Source: Gemmatimonadota bacterium (GTDB lineage: Bacteria; Gemmatimonadota; Gemmatimonadetes; Gemmatimonadales; Gemmatimonadaceae). Taken from it: a stretch of DNA of 64,000 nucleotides. Numbering within the stretch: the first letter of the stretch is position 1; every line of letters begins with the position of its first letter. Shown piece after piece: positions 44,534-53,647 of the stretch. Made by a program: the position numbers and the translations under genes. Below the pieces are notes generated by a model. It ran no database searches, was not told the DNA's origin, and saw nothing but the letters and a program-made list of their open reading frames with translations. Location of the stretch: assembly GCA_028287235.1 (NCBI GenBank), contig JAQBQB010000014.1, positions 79,451-143,450 of the forward strand, read 5' to 3'.

Positions 44534-46963
44534 TTACTTCGAGCCGCCGCGCAACGCCTTGAAGTGCGCCACCGCTCGCGCCGCGCCGTCGTGGTCGCCC
44601 GTTGCGTCGGCGTAGAGCGCTTCCTCGCGGAGTTGGGTCGACAGAAAGAGCGGATCGCCGGTGAGGTGCTCACGCCGCCGCGCCGCGACCAGCGCCGCCG
44701 CGGTATCGCCGAGCGCCGCGTGAAGCTGCGCGGCAACGATGGTCCCCGCCTCGAGGATCGCATGCGGGGGGACTCGCTCGCGGAGCAGGATCGTGTCCAG
44801 GCGCGCGACGAGCAGCCGCGCATCGGCCGCATGGCTCCGCTCGGCGATCGTCGCGGCGAGCATCGCCAGGCAGACGTCGGCGTTGCGTCGCACAAACTTG
44901 TTGTCTTCCGTCCGCAGGTCGGCACGCACCCGGACGTCGGCCGCGCGCGCCGCGGCGAGATCCCCCTGCAGGGCGCTCCAATAGCCGGACAGACACGCCG
45001 CCTGGTGATGCTGGTCGCGGCGCACGTGGTCGCCGGACGCGGGCACTCTCGCGAAGGCGGCCAGCCGTGCCGCCGCGCCCGCGGCAAGCGGGCGGTCGCC
45101 GTCGCCGAACAGGCCGGCATACAGCTCCCAGAGCGCGCCGACCGGCGCGCCGGGAAACAGCGCCCCCAAACCGGCCGCCGCGTGGACCGCTCCCGGGGTG
45201 TCGCCCGCATTCTCGCTCAATGTAAATAGTAGTATTAACGATTTCTCATGCTCGCTCGTGACCGTCGAGCGGTGCTCGGCGATCGACGCGGCGCGGTCGG
45301 CGTCGGCGCGCGGCCAGCCGTTGGCGTCGGTGACCCACCCGATACGCGTCAGGTCCTCGCGCGGCATGGTGTCGAAGTTGGCCCGCACCCGCCGCAGCCA
45401 CGCGCTGTCGCCGAGCGCCGTCGCGACTTCCCATCCGATCGCCGACCGATCCCGGTCCACCGCCGGATTGGCCGCGAAGTAGCGGGCGGCCGCATCGCGC
45501 AGCGCGGCCGTTTCGTGCCGGCCGGCGTACAGCTCTGTGAGGTGATGCAGCGGCGCGGCAAAGCTCGAGTCCTGCGACAGCGCGCGGCGAAAGGCCGTGC
45601 GCGCGCGGTCGCCGGGATCGGCGAGCCCCGACAGACCGCCGAAGTGATAGTAGCGGTCGCCGAGCTGATACCAGGCCTCCGTCCAATCGGGCCACTTCTC
45701 CACCACGTCTTCCCACCCCGTGAGATAGACGGGCGCCGGTTGCGGAGGGCCGAGCGCCGGATCGGGCCCGAAGAATGCGGCGACGAACGCGCGATCGCGC
45801 CGGCTCAACGCGTCACGATACTTGATCGCCGCGTCGCGGCCGATGCCGTAATGCTCGTTGATGCCCGTCCAACTGTTCGCCAGGGCGAGCCCCAAGCCCG
45901 CGGCGCCGAACGTCGAATCCGCCTCGAGCGCGCGCGCGTAGAGACTTTCGGCCGTGGCGTAGTGCGCCGCGCGATATGCGCGTTCGCCGGCGGCGTAGTC
46001 GCGCACGGCTTCGGCGGGGCGATTGGTGAGCGCCGCGCCGCGATCCGCGGGCGCTCCGCTGGCATGGCGCAGCGCCATCGCCGCGGTGGAAAGGAGCCCC
46101 ACCCCGACGAGCGTCGCGACGGCAGCAATCGCGACCATCGACCGGCGCCGCGGCGGCCGGCCGATCTCCGGCAGAGTTGGTATGAGATCTCTCATCGGCG
46201 CCGAAACGGCGCCGGTGCTCGCGACGGGCGTGAACGCGCTCGGCAGCCGCCGAGCCAACGTCACGATACCGTGGTCGTCGCTGATCTCGAGATCGATGCG
46301 TTGCCGCTCGGCGAACGACTCGGCGAAGCGGATCGCTCCCTCCCGATCGCCCGACGCGGCCAGCGCCTGCATCAGGCGATGCGCGACGTCGGGCCGATAC
46401 GGCTCGTGCACCGCGTGTGCGCGGCGCCAGCGTACGGCGGCTTCGTGGTCGCCTGCGCTTTCAGCCGCGGCGCCGAGGCGCTCGAGGACCCCGGCGTACA
46501 GACCGGCGAGCCGCACACGCTCCGCGTCGGCCCAGTGCTCGAGCTCCGCGGCGTCCTTTATATAGAAGCCGTCGAGGAACGGGCCGGTGTACAGCGCCGC
46601 GGCCGCACGATCGTCGCCCTTTGCCGATGCGGCCAGGAAGAGCGAGACGTCGCACTCCAGCACGGAGAGGTCGGCGCTGAGCTGGTCGCCCGTCGAACGG
46701 ATCGCCGTGTCGCCCAGCTCTTTGCGCAGCTCGTGGACGTTGACCTTGAGCAGGTTGCGGGCGCCTTCGGCGCTGCGCTCGGGCCAGAGGAGGGCAATGA
46801 GCTTGTCGCGCGTCATCGGCTTTCCGCCGTTGACGACCAGCAGGGCGAGGAGGGCGAGGGGGTGGCGATGCGCCGCCCGGCCGCCGATGGGGACGCCATC
46901 GGCCTGGATGGCGGCGCCGCCGAAGAAGGAGATTGTGCGTTTTCCGGCGGGGGCTTGTCCCAT
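44534..46963 (-). CDS. Membrane-anchored SARP/BTAD transcriptional regulator with TPR sensor
   Basis: This 809-residue protein begins with an OmpR-type winged helix (~10-100, LALLALLVVNGGKPMTRDKLIALLWP). A bacterial transcriptional activator domain follows (~100-245), the SARP pair. A transmembrane helix follows at ~276-298, and then a long helical TPR-like region with repeats around YRAAHYATAESLYARALE. The DNA-binding part is thus cytoplasmic and the TPR part probably periplasmic, a one-component membrane sensor typical of Gemmatimonadota. It is divergent from the metzincin lipoprotein gene, and the shared promoter contains an 11-bp-period repeat array of the kind SARPs bind. Confidence 0.88.
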   Translation of the reverse strand: MGQAPAGKRTISFFGGAAIQADGVPIGGRAAHRHPLALLALLVVNGGKPMTRDKLIALLWPERSAEGARNLLKVNVHELRKELGDTAIRSTGDQLSADLSVLECDVSLFLAASAKGDDRAAAALYTGPFLDGFYIKDAAELEHWADAERVRLAGLYAGVLERLGAAAESAGDHEAAVRWRRAHAVHEPYRPDVAHRLMQALAASGDREGAIRFAESFAERQRIDLEISDDHGIVTLARRLPSAFTPVASTGAVSAPMRDLIPTLPEIGRPPRRRSMVAIAAVATLVGVGLLSTAAMALRHASGAPADRGAALTNRPAEAVRDYAAGERAYRAAHYATAESLYARALEADSTFGAAGLGLALANSWTGINEHYGIGRDAAIKYRDALSRRDRAFVAAFFGPDPALGPPQPAPVYLTGWEDVVEKWPDWTEAWYQLGDRYYHFGGLSGLADPGDRARTAFRRALSQDSSFAAPLHHLTELYAGRHETAALRDAAARYFAANPAVDRDRSAIGWEVATALGDSAWLRRVRANFDTMPREDLTRIGWVTDANGWPRADADRAASIAEHRSTVTSEHEKSLILLFTLSENAGDTPGAVHAAAGLGALFPGAPVGALWELYAGLFGDGDRPLAAGAAARLAAFARVPASGDHVRRDQHHQAACLSGYWSALQGDLAAARAADVRVRADLRTEDNKFVRRNADVCLAMLAATIAERSHAADARLLVARLDTILLRERVPPHAILEAGTIVAAQLHAALGDTAAALVAARRREHLTGDPLFLSTQLREEALYADATGDHDGAARAVAHFKALRGGSK

Positions 46964-47015
46964 CCGCAGACACTATCGGGGGATACATACTCGCCGCAAG
47001 GTAAACATTTGGCGC

Positions 47016-47070
47016 GTTTACCCCCGGTTAACCGGAGACTCACCGGCTGTTTACGGCTTCCGACTAGGCT
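47016..47070 (+). promoter_or_regulatory. SARP-type direct-repeat array and promoter
   Basis: Heptamers GTTTACC (47016), GTTAACC (47027), the weaker ACTCACC (47038) and GTTTACG (47049) repeat with an exact 11-base period. A -10-like TAGGCT (47065-47070) lies nine bases after the last one, 53 bases before the metzincin ATG. Streptomyces SARPs such as ActII-ORF4 bind heptamers at 11-bp spacing in this position. A 12-bp palindrome CCGGTTAACCGG (47024-47035) and an inverted GGTAAAC/GTTTACC pair overlap the array. Confidence 0.6.
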
Positions 47071-47122
47071 GTCCCCACCACGATCGACACAACCAACACA
47101 ACCAAACATCGGAGCCCGCAGG

Positions 47123-49105
47123 ATGCGTTTTTCGAACACGGCGCGTGTCGGCGCAGCGATCGTCACGTACTGCACACTCGCCGTATTCGCGGCATGCGGT
47201 GGTGACGCGGGAACACCGTCGACCCCGACGATACCGACAACACCGTCGACACCCGCGACTCCGTCGACGCCGTCGACTCCAACTCCGCCGTCGACTCCCA
47301 GCACGCCGACGTCGGCGCCGTTGACGATGACGATCATCAGCGTGAAGTCGCAGTCGTTCCCGGCCGGCGAAAATCCGCCGGAAGCGATGGCGTTGAGGGT
47401 GACGGATGCTTCCGGTGCCCGGGTATCGGGGCAGCCTGTCACGTGGACCGTCACCTCCGGCGGCGGCAAGGTCGCGCTGTCGACCGCCATCACCGACAGC
47501 ACGGGCGTGGCGTTGGCGCTCTGGGTGCTCGGCCCCACGAGCGCCACGCAAACGCTCACCGCGTCGAACCCGCGGGTCGCGACGCCGGCGGTGTTCACCG
47601 GCACCGTGCCGATCGGCACGATCACCTTCGCGGCGACCAGCACCAAGTACTACGTGGGCGACACGCTACCGGTCGCCGCAACGGTGAAGGACACCAAGGG
47701 CACGGTCCTCACCGGGCTACCTCCGATGTTCGTGCGCGACACCTCGATCGTGGCGCAGCTTTCAACTGGAGCGCTCGTCGGCCGCGGCGACGGCGTGACG
47801 TGGGCCGTCGCCACCGTGGGTCTGCTGAACACGCCGAAGGACTCGGTGCGCCTGGACGTCTATCGCACGCTGCACGGCACCGTCTGGACGTACGACGACG
47901 CGGCGCTGCCAACGCTCCGCGCGTACTCGACGAACGGCACGGTCACCGACAGCGCCGACGTCTCGGCCGCCGGCACGTATCGCATCAAGCTCACGAGCCA
48001 CACCGTGGGCTGGGCGAGCGAGGTGCTGATCGACGCCGTGAACAAGAGCGGCCGCGCGTACTTTCCGGCGCTCATGCCGGTTGCCGCCGATTGCTCGGTT
48101 CGCGCCGGAGCGAATTGCGTCGGCTCGGACATCAATGCCGACATCACGTTCGTGCTCGTGCCGACGCAGTATCGGGTGAAGCGAGGTGTGTACGCCGGCA
48201 AGACGCTCACGGTGGAGCTCAACGACGCGATGGTGACGTCGCTGCACACCGGGCCCTCGTATCTCTCCACGTCGGGACAGTACCAGCAGCCGCTCACCGC
48301 AAACGGGAATGCGCCGCGCCTGCAGAACCTGTACGCTGCCTTGGAGCAAACGTGGTTCGCGGACAGCTTTCCGATCGGCGTCGCGTTCCATCGCGGCTGC
48401 TGTTCGTCGCACGCGATCTCGGCCGACGACTCGGTCCAAGTGATGCGGGCGCTGTCCACGATCCAGAACACGCTCGGCTACACGATCTGGAAACCGATCA
48501 ACGATAGTCCCACGCTCACCGCCGACCGCGACAAGGCGACGAGCCGCGTGCTCATCTTCCAGTACGACACGAGCGTCGCCGGCGCCGTGACCGCACGCGG
48601 CGGAACCGGACCGCTCACCGACAAGGCCCGCGCGCCTGCGCCGCTGCTGTTGAACGACTTCGTGGTCACCGGCTGGCGCGGATCCGCGGTGGATCACGTC
48701 AGCGTCTTCAATCAGGTGTCGCAAGCGCAGGCCATCGTCTGGAATCCGACTGTGACGGGCCAGTTGCCGCAGGACATCATCATGCACGAAGCCATGCACA
48801 CGCTCGGCGTGGGGCACGGATGCTCGTGGCCGTCGACGCAGAGCTATTGCGGGCTCGCGCCGCCGGACACCATGCCGTCGTTTCAGGATGCGGCCTACCT
48901 GCTGCTCGCCATGGACGTGAAACTCGCGACGTGGAAGCATCAGGCACTGCACAGCCTCACGGCCGCGCTCTTCGGCGAGCGCGCGATCATCCTGCACGTG
49001 GATCCGATCCCGGCGCCATGGACACTTCCCGATCCCGGCTCGATTCCGACCGCGAACGACGTCGCGAATCCGAAGCGGCCGCGCGGCGGAGCGCGATGGC
49101 CGTAG
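47123..49105 (+). CDS. Metzincin-type zinc metalloprotease lipoprotein
   Basis: From ATG 47123 this 660-residue protein has a lipobox VFAAC (Cys25) and a ~35-residue Pro/Ser/Thr linker. Two Ig-like domains follow (VSGQPVTWTVTSGGGKVAL, YYVGDTLPVAATVKDTKG), then a middle domain, and near the end the zinc signature HEAMHTLGVGH at residues 555-565, the HExxHxxGxxH of metzincins. It is probably a surface-displayed protease related to matrixin-like enzymes. Many Cys suggest disulfides. It lies divergent to the SARP regulator. Any longer in-frame N-terminus lies on the antisense of the SARP gene and is rejected. Confidence 0.85.
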   Translation: MRFSNTARVGAAIVTYCTLAVFAACGGDAGTPSTPTIPTTPSTPATPSTPSTPTPPSTPSTPTSAPLTMTIISVKSQSFPAGENPPEAMALRVTDASGARVSGQPVTWTVTSGGGKVALSTAITDSTGVALALWVLGPTSATQTLTASNPRVATPAVFTGTVPIGTITFAATSTKYYVGDTLPVAATVKDTKGTVLTGLPPMFVRDTSIVAQLSTGALVGRGDGVTWAVATVGLLNTPKDSVRLDVYRTLHGTVWTYDDAALPTLRAYSTNGTVTDSADVSAAGTYRIKLTSHTVGWASEVLIDAVNKSGRAYFPALMPVAADCSVRAGANCVGSDINADITFVLVPTQYRVKRGVYAGKTLTVELNDAMVTSLHTGPSYLSTSGQYQQPLTANGNAPRLQNLYAALEQTWFADSFPIGVAFHRGCCSSHAISADDSVQVMRALSTIQNTLGYTIWKPINDSPTLTADRDKATSRVLIFQYDTSVAGAVTARGGTGPLTDKARAPAPLLLNDFVVTGWRGSAVDHVSVFNQVSQAQAIVWNPTVTGQLPQDIIMHEAMHTLGVGHGCSWPSTQSYCGLAPPDTMPSFQDAAYLLLAMDVKLATWKHQALHSLTAALFGERAIILHVDPIPAPWTLPDPGSIPTANDVANPKRPRGGARWP

Positions 49106-49176
49106 CGGCGGTTGGCCGTCTCCGTACCCGGCACTCCGCGATGAGACCACGCGGCGTGCCGGGCTTACCTTTCGGC

Positions 49177-50166
49177 ATGACAACCCCGCACCTCGCCCCT
49201 CGCCAGCTCGGCGCGACCGGTCCCGCGATCGCGCCCTTCGTCCTCGGCTGCATGGGAATGTCCGGCATGTACGGACCCTCCGACGAACGGGAGAGCATCG
49301 CGACGATTCACGCCGCGCTCGACGCCGGCGTCACGCTGCTCGACACCGGCGATTTCTACGGCGCCGGCCACAACGAGCTGCTGATCAAGCGGGCGCTCGA
49401 GGGACGCCGCGACCAGGCGCTGCTGTCGGTCAAGTTCGGCGCGATGCGTTCGCCCGACGGCGCGTTCGTCGGCGTCGACACGCGTCCCGCGGCGATCAAG
49501 AATTTTCTCGCCTACTCGCTCGTCAGGCTCGGCGTCGATCACATCGATATCTACCGGCCGGCACGGCTCGACCCGAACGTGCCGATCGAAGAGACGATCG
49601 GTGCGATCGCCGACCTGGTGAAGGCGGGGTACGTGCGGCACATCGGGCTCTCGGAAGTCGGCCCCGACACGATCCGCCGGGCGCACGCCGTGCATCCGAT
49701 CGTGGATCTCCAGATTGAGTATTCTCTCATCAGCCGACGCCCCGAAGCGGCCATTTTTCCCGTGCTGCGAGAGTTGGGCATCGGCTGCACGGTGTACGGC
49801 GTGCTGTCGCGCGGACTGCTCAGCGGCTCGAAGACGTCGTCAGCCGGCGACTTCCGAGCCCGCTTGCCCCGTTTCAGCGGCGAGGCGGGCGAGCAGAACC
49901 GGCGCATCGTCGCAGAGCTCCAGGAGATCGCTGCGGCGCTCGGCCACTCTGTTTCACAGCTCGCGATCGCCTGGGTGGCGAGCAAGGGCGACTTCATCTT
50001 CCCCGTGATCGGTGCGCGCACGCGCGCGCAGCTCGCCGAGGCGCTCGGCGCTCTGTCGGTGACGCTCACCGCGAAGCAGCAAGCGACCCTCGAGCGAATT
50101 GCGGCGAACGTCGCCGGCACTCGCTACGATGCGCACCAGATGCAGATGCTCGACAGCGAGCGGTAG
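49177..50166 (+). CDS. Aldo/keto reductase, variant catalytic site
   Basis: This 329-residue cytosolic TIM-barrel protein follows the AKR pattern: GLGCMGMSGMYG-like start, LLDTGDFYGAGHNE (Asp and Tyr), VKFG (Lys), and SQLAIAWVASKGDFIFPVIGARTRAQL at the NADPH site. The usual YYQHRVDP motif carrying the catalytic His reads IYRPARLDP, so the His is replaced. I believe this is a recurrent subfamily variant, and it may alter activity. A start at ATG 49141 is also possible. It is oriented with the preceding protease gene and the following Uma2 gene. Confidence 0.85.
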   Translation: MTTPHLAPRQLGATGPAIAPFVLGCMGMSGMYGPSDERESIATIHAALDAGVTLLDTGDFYGAGHNELLIKRALEGRRDQALLSVKFGAMRSPDGAFVGVDTRPAAIKNFLAYSLVRLGVDHIDIYRPARLDPNVPIEETIGAIADLVKAGYVRHIGLSEVGPDTIRRAHAVHPIVDLQIEYSLISRRPEAAIFPVLRELGIGCTVYGVLSRGLLSGSKTSSAGDFRARLPRFSGEAGEQNRRIVAELQEIAAALGHSVSQLAIAWVASKGDFIFPVIGARTRAQLAEALGALSVTLTAKQQATLERIAANVAGTRYDAHQMQMLDSER

Positions 50167-50202
50167 ACGCCGCTGGATCGATGGCGCCGAGAGGTATATC
50201 CT

Positions 50203-50766
50203 GTGTCCATGCCCGATCTCGAGCGCCGATGGCGCGCGGAAGATCTCCGCGGCCTTCCGACAGACGGCAATCGATACGAAGTCGTCGACGGCGAGTTGCT
50301 GGTGACTCCCGCACCAAGCTGGCGACATCAGGAAGCCGTCGGCTCCATGTACGCGTTGCTGCGGGAGTATCTCGCGCGGCAGCGGATCGGGACCGCGCTC
50401 GTTGCGCCGGCGGACGTCGTCTTTTCGCCCGCGCGCGCCGTTCAGCCCGACGTATTCGTGGTGCCCCTCAATGACGGACGCCGCGCTGAGTGCTTCGCGG
50501 ACGTCGGGCGCTTGCTCGTCGCGATCGAGGTGCTGTCTGCGACGTCGGCGCGGGCCGACCGGGTCGCCAAACGGATGATGTACCGTGACGTGGGAGTTGG
50601 CGAATATTGGATCGTCGATCTCGACGCGCGAACGGTGGAGCGGTCGACGCCGCACGAAGCGCGCCCGGAGATTCTCGTCGAGCAACTGGGATGGTCGCCC
50701 GAGGGCGCCGACGATCCCTTTCGTGTCGATTTGACGGCGTATTTTGCCGCAATCCTCGATAGCTGA
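50203..50766 (+). CDS. Uma2-family (DUF820) PD-(D/E)xK nuclease-like protein
   Basis: This 187-residue protein matches the Uma2/DUF820 restriction-endonuclease fold: NRYEVVDGELLVTPAPSWRH at the N-terminus, VQPDVFVV, LLVAIEVLSATSARADRVAKR (the ExK-like half), and GVGEYWIVDLDARTVE. GTG 50203 is chosen because AGAGG lies eight bases upstream; ATG 50209 is the alternative. These genes occur in many copies in cyanobacteria and soil bacteria; biological targets are not established. It is convergent with the MFS gene. Confidence 0.85.
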   Translation: MSMPDLERRWRAEDLRGLPTDGNRYEVVDGELLVTPAPSWRHQEAVGSMYALLREYLARQRIGTALVAPADVVFSPARAVQPDVFVVPLNDGRRAECFADVGRLLVAIEVLSATSARADRVAKRMMYRDVGVGEYWIVDLDARTVERSTPHEARPEILVEQLGWSPEGADDPFRVDLTAYFAAILDS

Positions 50767-50800
50767 GAGAGGATAAGTCTCACGCGAGCCTGGTGGCGCC

Positions 50801-52060
50801 TCACTCCGGCAGCGTCTGGCCTTTGGTCTCCACCGCGAACGGCACGATCAGAATGCCGATGCCGAACGCCACGGCGGTCAGCGCGATCGGCTTGCCGAGC
50901 GTGCCCATGCCGAGCACCAGGTGCGCAATGAGGAAGTTCGCGCCCGCGCCGATGAAGCGCCCCGCCGACGTCGCGAAGGCAAAGGCCGTCGCGCGAACGC
51001 GCGTGTCGTACTGCTCCGGTAACCACAGACTGAACGCCGCGAAGCTGCCGCCGGAGAAGCCCATGAAGAAGAGAACCGTGATGAACGGCACCAGCCCGTT
51101 GGGCAGGTAGAACGCCCAGCCGAACGCCAGCGGAATGGTGATCATCATACCGGCGAAATAGAGCGCCACGGTCGTCTTCCGCCCGATGCGCTCGGCGATC
51201 GGCGGGAGGCAGATGCACCCCAGGATCGTGCCGATGGACAGGATGCCGGTTCCGACCGACACCATCTTCGCCGCCTCGGCGGCCGACATGCCGGCGCGCT
51301 TGGCCAATGTCGTGATCGCGGCCGGCTCATAGACGGCGCCGCCCCACAGGCCGATGATCGCGACCGTCAGCAGCGCCGCGTTGACCAGCGTCCGCCGTCT
51401 ATAGCGTTTGCTAAAGATTTCGGCGAGCGGATGCGTGCGCTTCGCTTCGGCCTCGTGGGCCTTCCACTTCGCCGGCTCTTTCACGCGGAGGAGCGTGACC
51501 ACCGACACGACCACCGGGACGAAGCCGCAGAGAAACATCGCCCGCCACCCGTATCGCACGCCGACGGTGTAGTTCAGCGCCGCGGCGATGAAGAAGCCGA
51601 AGTAGTAGCCGGTTTGGAGATACCCCGCGCCCATCTTGCGGCGGTCCTCGGGCCACGCTTCGGCGACGTACGTTCCGGCCATGGCCCACTCGCCGCCCAC
51701 GCCGACGCCGGCGAGAAAGCGAAAGATGCCGAGCTGCCAGACGTCGGTGGAAAACGCCGCGGCGCCGGTGAACACCGCGTAGACGAGAATCGTCGCGGCC
51801 AGGGCGCGTGTGCGGCCGAAGCGGTCGGCGATCGGCCCCCAGATGAACGAGCATCCCCACCCGGCGAGGAATACCGCGAAGAGGATCGATCCGACGTACG
51901 CCACGTGCGCCGGCGTTGCGTCCATCCCCGACCGCGGGAGCAGCTCGGTGAGCGCGGGCGCGAGCACCAGCGCGTAAATCACCGAGTCCATGCCGTCGAG
52001 CAGCCACCCGGCCCACGCCGCCCAGAACCCGACGATCTGCTGACGATTGAGCTTGGTCAT
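50801..52060 (-). CDS. Major facilitator superfamily transporter
   Basis: From ATG 52060 this 419-residue protein has about twelve transmembrane helices and the MFS loop motif GPIADRFGRTRALA after helix 2. A second copy appears after helix 8 (IAERIGRKTTVALY), and GVGVGGEWAMAGTYVAEAWPEDRR marks the metabolite:H+ symporter type. It probably moves a carboxylate or sugar acid. Its start is 10 bases after the stop of the acyl-CoA synthetase, so the pair could import an acid and activate it to a CoA thioester. Confidence 0.88.
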   Translation of the reverse strand: MTKLNRQQIVGFWAAWAGWLLDGMDSVIYALVLAPALTELLPRSGMDATPAHVAYVGSILFAVFLAGWGCSFIWGPIADRFGRTRALAATILVYAVFTGAAAFSTDVWQLGIFRFLAGVGVGGEWAMAGTYVAEAWPEDRRKMGAGYLQTGYYFGFFIAAALNYTVGVRYGWRAMFLCGFVPVVVSVVTLLRVKEPAKWKAHEAEAKRTHPLAEIFSKRYRRRTLVNAALLTVAIIGLWGGAVYEPAAITTLAKRAGMSAAEAAKMVSVGTGILSIGTILGCICLPPIAERIGRKTTVALYFAGMMITIPLAFGWAFYLPNGLVPFITVLFFMGFSGGSFAAFSLWLPEQYDTRVRATAFAFATSAGRFIGAGANFLIAHLVLGMGTLGKPIALTAVAFGIGILIVPFAVETKGQTLPE

Positions 52061-52070
52061 GTGTGTGGGT

Positions 52071-53549
52071 TCACGTCGTCGGCAGGAGATGCTTCTGCAC
52101 TTTCCCGAGCGCCGTGCGCGGGAGCACGTCGATTCGTCGAAACGCCCGCGGCACCTTGAACGAGGCGAGCTGCGAGCGACACAGTGCCTCGAGCTCCGCA
52201 ACGTCGAGCGACTCTTCCGCGACGATGTACGCCACGGGCACCTCGCCCCGAATGTCGTCGGGCATGCCGGTGACGGCAGCTTCATGCACGCGCGAGTCCT
52301 CGAGCAGCAGCTCCTCGATCTCGCGCGGGTAGATGTTGAAGCCGCCGGAGATGATCAGATCGCCGCGCCGTCCGCGAAGCGTGTAATAGCCATCGTCGGA
52401 GCGGACGGCCACGTCGCCCGTTCGAAACCAACCGTCGTGGTCCGCCGCCGCGGTGGCGTCGGCGCGGCGCCAGTATTCTTTATAGAGGTGCGGCGACCGG
52501 ATCTCGATTTCGCCCACGTCGCCGTCGCCCACCACGCTGCCGTCGTCGCCAACGAGTCGCGCCGACACCCCGGGCAGCGGCGGACCCACCGTTCCCGCGC
52601 GTCGCTCGCCGTCGTACGGGTTGCTCATGATCATGAGCGCCTCACTCATGCCGTAGCGCTCGAGAATGGTGTGTCCGAACTTGTCGATGAACGCCGCATG
52701 GACGTGCGCGGGCAGCGGCGCCGAGCCGGAGACGAAGAGGCGCGCGGCGCGGCCGATCTCGGCCGCATGCTCGTCGGGAATCACCGCCGGGTCGAGCAGA
52801 CGCACGTAGACCGTGGGCACGCCGAAGAAGAGAGACGGCCGGAAATCCAGAAACGTCCGCAGCGCCGAGCGTTGGTCGAAGCGCTCTTCGAGGCGCATGA
52901 GGCAGCCGCTGAGCAGCCAGCAGTGGATTCCATTCGCCAATCCGTGCACGTGAAAGAGCGGCAGCACGGCCAGGTACCGATCGGCCTCGGTGATGCGCCA
53001 CGCCTCCGTCAGCGTGCGTGCGTTTGCCGCCAGATTGTCGTGCGTGAGGACCGCGCCCTTGGCGACACCCGTCGTTCCCGAGGTGTAGACGATGAGCGCG
53101 GGATCTGTCCCGGTGAGCGTCGTCGCGGGCGGCGCCGCGCTGCGCGAGGCCGCCGCGGCGCTCAGCTCCTCGACCAGCCACACCGGCGTATCCGGCGGAT
53201 AGACCGCGTCGGCCCCGCGGCTCGAGACCACCGCGCGTGGCTCGGCGTCGGCGACGATGTGGCGCAATTCGCGCTCGCGGTACAGCACGTTCGCGGGAAC
53301 GAAGATCACGCCGAGCCGCGTGCAGGCGAGAAAGAGATCGAGAAACTCGACGCGGTTCGGCAAGTGAACGCAGAGCCGGTCGCCGCGCGCGAGTCCGCGC
53401 GCCGCCAACTCGGCCGCGAGGCGATTCGCCCGCGCGTCGATCTCGCCGAACGTAAGGGTGGTCGTGTTGCCGTCGGCGCCGGTGAGCTCGAGGCCAGCGC
53501 GATTCGCGCGGCCGATCAGCGACGGCTTGAAGAGGTCGGTAAGGGTCAT
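52071..53549 (-). CDS. Acyl-CoA synthetase (AMP-forming), malonyl-CoA-synthetase-like
   Basis: From ATG 53549 this 492-residue ANL-superfamily enzyme has the adenylate loop VYTSGTTGVAKGAVLTHDNL, ERYGMSEALM, DGWFRTGDVAV and the C-terminal DLIISGGFNIYPREIEELL and TALGKVQKHLLP (catalytic Lys). Its length and the NVLYRERELRHIVADAEPRAVV segment suggest MatB-like malonyl/methylmalonyl-CoA synthetases, although substrate cannot be fixed by eye. It is cotranscribed with the MFS transporter 10 bases downstream. Confidence 0.85.
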   Translation of the reverse strand: MTLTDLFKPSLIGRANRAGLELTGADGNTTTLTFGEIDARANRLAAELAARGLARGDRLCVHLPNRVEFLDLFLACTRLGVIFVPANVLYRERELRHIVADAEPRAVVSSRGADAVYPPDTPVWLVEELSAAAASRSAAPPATTLTGTDPALIVYTSGTTGVAKGAVLTHDNLAANARTLTEAWRITEADRYLAVLPLFHVHGLANGIHCWLLSGCLMRLEERFDQRSALRTFLDFRPSLFFGVPTVYVRLLDPAVIPDEHAAEIGRAARLFVSGSAPLPAHVHAAFIDKFGHTILERYGMSEALMIMSNPYDGERRAGTVGPPLPGVSARLVGDDGSVVGDGDVGEIEIRSPHLYKEYWRRADATAAADHDGWFRTGDVAVRSDDGYYTLRGRRGDLIISGGFNIYPREIEELLLEDSRVHEAAVTGMPDDIRGEVPVAYIVAEESLDVAELEALCRSQLASFKVPRAFRRIDVLPRTALGKVQKHLLPTT

Positions 53550-53647
53550 TGAAGCGCCATAGGGTATCGCGCCGAGGGGATGAAGGCAAGCAACGACGCG
53601 CATCGGGGTAGGCGCTTCATTTTGACGAACTGAGACCCGCCGGCGCC

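Noticed and set aside
45248..47122. A very long rightward open frame running into the metzincin gene, opposite the SARP gene
   Set aside because: It is antisense to a protein with clear winged-helix, BTAD and TPR features and is Arg-rich with no domains. Long antisense frames are expected at this GC content.
47216..47322. CRISPR or tandem DNA repeat
   Set aside because: It is the Pro/Ser/Thr linker of the metzincin lipoprotein, in frame and codon-varied.
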